A stretch of 17,011 bases of DNA from the NCBI GenBank assembly GCA_025201865.1, contig MU603171.1:1-17011 (forward strand), read 5' to 3'. Positions 16,185-17,011 of this stretch are shown piece after piece. The notes under the pieces are model-generated. The model was given only the letters and a program-made list of their open reading frames with translations. It made no database searches and had not been told where the DNA came from. Each line of letters starts with the position of its first letter. Within the stretch, counting starts at the first letter, position 1. The position numbers were made by a program, and so were the translations under genes. The DNA comes from Ramicandelaber brevisporus (Eukaryota > Kickxellomycota > Ramicandelaberales > Ramicandelaberaceae).

Positions 16185-16370
16185 TTGGGCTGTATATGTG
16201 TATCTGCGTGTTTTTGTTTTGTTTGAACTGCAAGCAACAACAACAGCGACAACAACAGCGGTAACAACAACAGCGATCGTCCTTTGTTTCGAATAACAAC
16301 AACTACAATAGTAACTCTTTCTACTTCTTTCTTTCTTTCTTTCTTTCTTTCGTTTTGTGAACAAACGGGG
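16185..16370. promoter_or_regulatory. Shared divergent promoter, IWS1 / MED17
   Basis: 186 bp separate the two start codons. It contains AACAAC/GCGACAAC repeats (about 16234-16273) and a TTTC tetranucleotide run (16326-16351) just upstream of the MED17 ATG. No TATA box is evident. The spacing implies a bidirectional promoter. Confidence 0.6.
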
Positions 16371-17011
16371 ATGCCGATCGGTTTAGCACTAACGACCAAA
16401 GGCACGTCTGCACCAACGCCTGGTGCGGCAGTGTTCGATATCCTGGCATCAGGCGAGACTGTTCCTGAAACTGCTCTCGATGAAGCGGCTTTCATTAACA
16501 AGAACTTGCAATTGCTTTATCAACAGCACATTAACGAGCTGTTTCCAACAACTGGCGACGATGCAACTTCATTTATCGAGCAGCTACAGCGCCAGGCTGA
16601 CAAGTTGGCCACCGATGCAGCAGCGAGCAGTGTAGCAAAAGACGCTGCTGATAAAAGCGAAGACAAGGAAGAAGAAGAAGAAGAAGAAGATGGCGGTAGT
16701 GGAATGGATATGGATATGGATATGGATGTTGACATGGTTGAGACTGCAACTATGACGGTTCCAGATGAAGATGAGAGCATTGCAGCCAGTGAGAGTGCGG
16801 CATCTTCGCGTCAAAAGAAGCTAAAGCGCAATTTGGCTCAGCAGAGACCGCCAGTGCCTAACGAGCTGGAGTTGAAGAAAGCATTGGCAGAATTACTGCA
16901 CAATGCACAGAATGAAGCGGCCATTGCCTTGGATTTGGTCAGCTTGATCATCAGTGGAAACCCCTCCTCATCTTCGTCCAGTGCGCCTTCTGGGCAAAGT
17001 GGACAGCAGTC
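16371..17011 (+). CDS. MED17: Mediator complex subunit 17 (Srb4), N-terminal part, cut by the window edge
   Basis: The ATG at 16371 opens a frame that runs to the end of the window (213 residues seen). Residues 20-80 form helices (AAFINKNLQLLYQQHINELF). Then comes an acidic low-complexity stretch (about 95-123; Glu run and MDMDMDMDVDM repeat), a basic patch (SRQKKLKRN, 146-154) and a helix LKKALAELLHNAQ followed by NEAAIALDLVSLIISG (168-196). The last block resembles the conserved MED17 segment around A-x-x-A-L-D-x-x-S-L-L-x-S in fungal Srb4 proteins, preceded as usual by an acidic region. MED17 is an essential head-module scaffold of Mediator that bridges activators and RNA polymerase II. 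Identification rests on one conserved block because most of the protein lies outside the window. Confidence 0.65.
   Translation, partial: MPIGLALTTKGTSAPTPGAAVFDILASGETVPETALDEAAFINKNLQLLYQQHINELFPTTGDDATSFIEQLQRQADKLATDAAASSVAKDAADKSEDKEEEEEEEDGGSGMDMDMDMDVDMVETATMTVPDEDESIAASESAASSRQKKLKRNLAQQRPPVPNELELKKALAELLHNAQNEAAIALDLVSLIISGNPSSSSSSAPSGQSGQQ

Noticed and set aside
16185-16364. 60-residue N-terminal extension of IWS1
   Set aside because: It is translated TTTC and AAC repeats (Lys/Arg and Val/Ala runs) with no ATG, and would overlap the MED17 promoter.

Overview
The window looks like a nuclear fungal contig, most likely from an early-diverging zoosporic (chytrid-type) fungus. The evidence is an APSES/StuA-type transcription factor, a Pho80-family cyclin, a secreted type-3 copper tyrosinase, mostly intron-poor genes separated by microsatellite-rich DNA, and many poly-Q/N/S tracts. 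The chytrid placement is an inference from this mix, not a proof. No rRNA, tRNA, transposon, CRISPR array or viral gene was seen.

Layout. At the left edge a short cysteine-rich minus-strand ORF (189-332) follows an AUG-free leader. Next is a minus-strand multi-pass membrane protein (1118-2266) with a C-terminal HxHHW motif. From 2267 to 5047 there is no firm gene; its last 1.84 kb has no ATG on the + strand and reads as a very long leader for a Pho80-like cyclin (5048-6451). A previously unlisted two-exon small gene (6911-6680, minus) lies between the cyclin and a tyrosinase (7176-8657). A large StuA-like APSES factor (12326-8940, minus) converges on the tyrosinase. It has its own roughly 1.35 kb AUG-free leader that ends at a TATA-like element near 13680.

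The right end holds three genes tied to RNA polymerase II by family: a PDRG1/prefoldin-like protein (14870-14553, minus), the elongation factor IWS1/Spn1 (16184-15105, minus) and the N-terminus of Mediator subunit MED17 (16371 to the window end, plus). IWS1 and MED17 share a 186-bp divergent promoter. A perfectly phased 7-bp minisatellite of 17-18 units runs directly into the PDRG1-like stop codon.

Most interesting points: AUG-free leaders of 1.84, 1.38 and 0.52 kb; the heptanucleotide array; the hidden spliced small gene; the Cys-rich ORF; a possible frameshifted C-terminal extension of the membrane protein; and an alternative last exon for IWS1 with a TACTAAT branch site. I found no clear new multi-gene system such as defence or biosynthesis.
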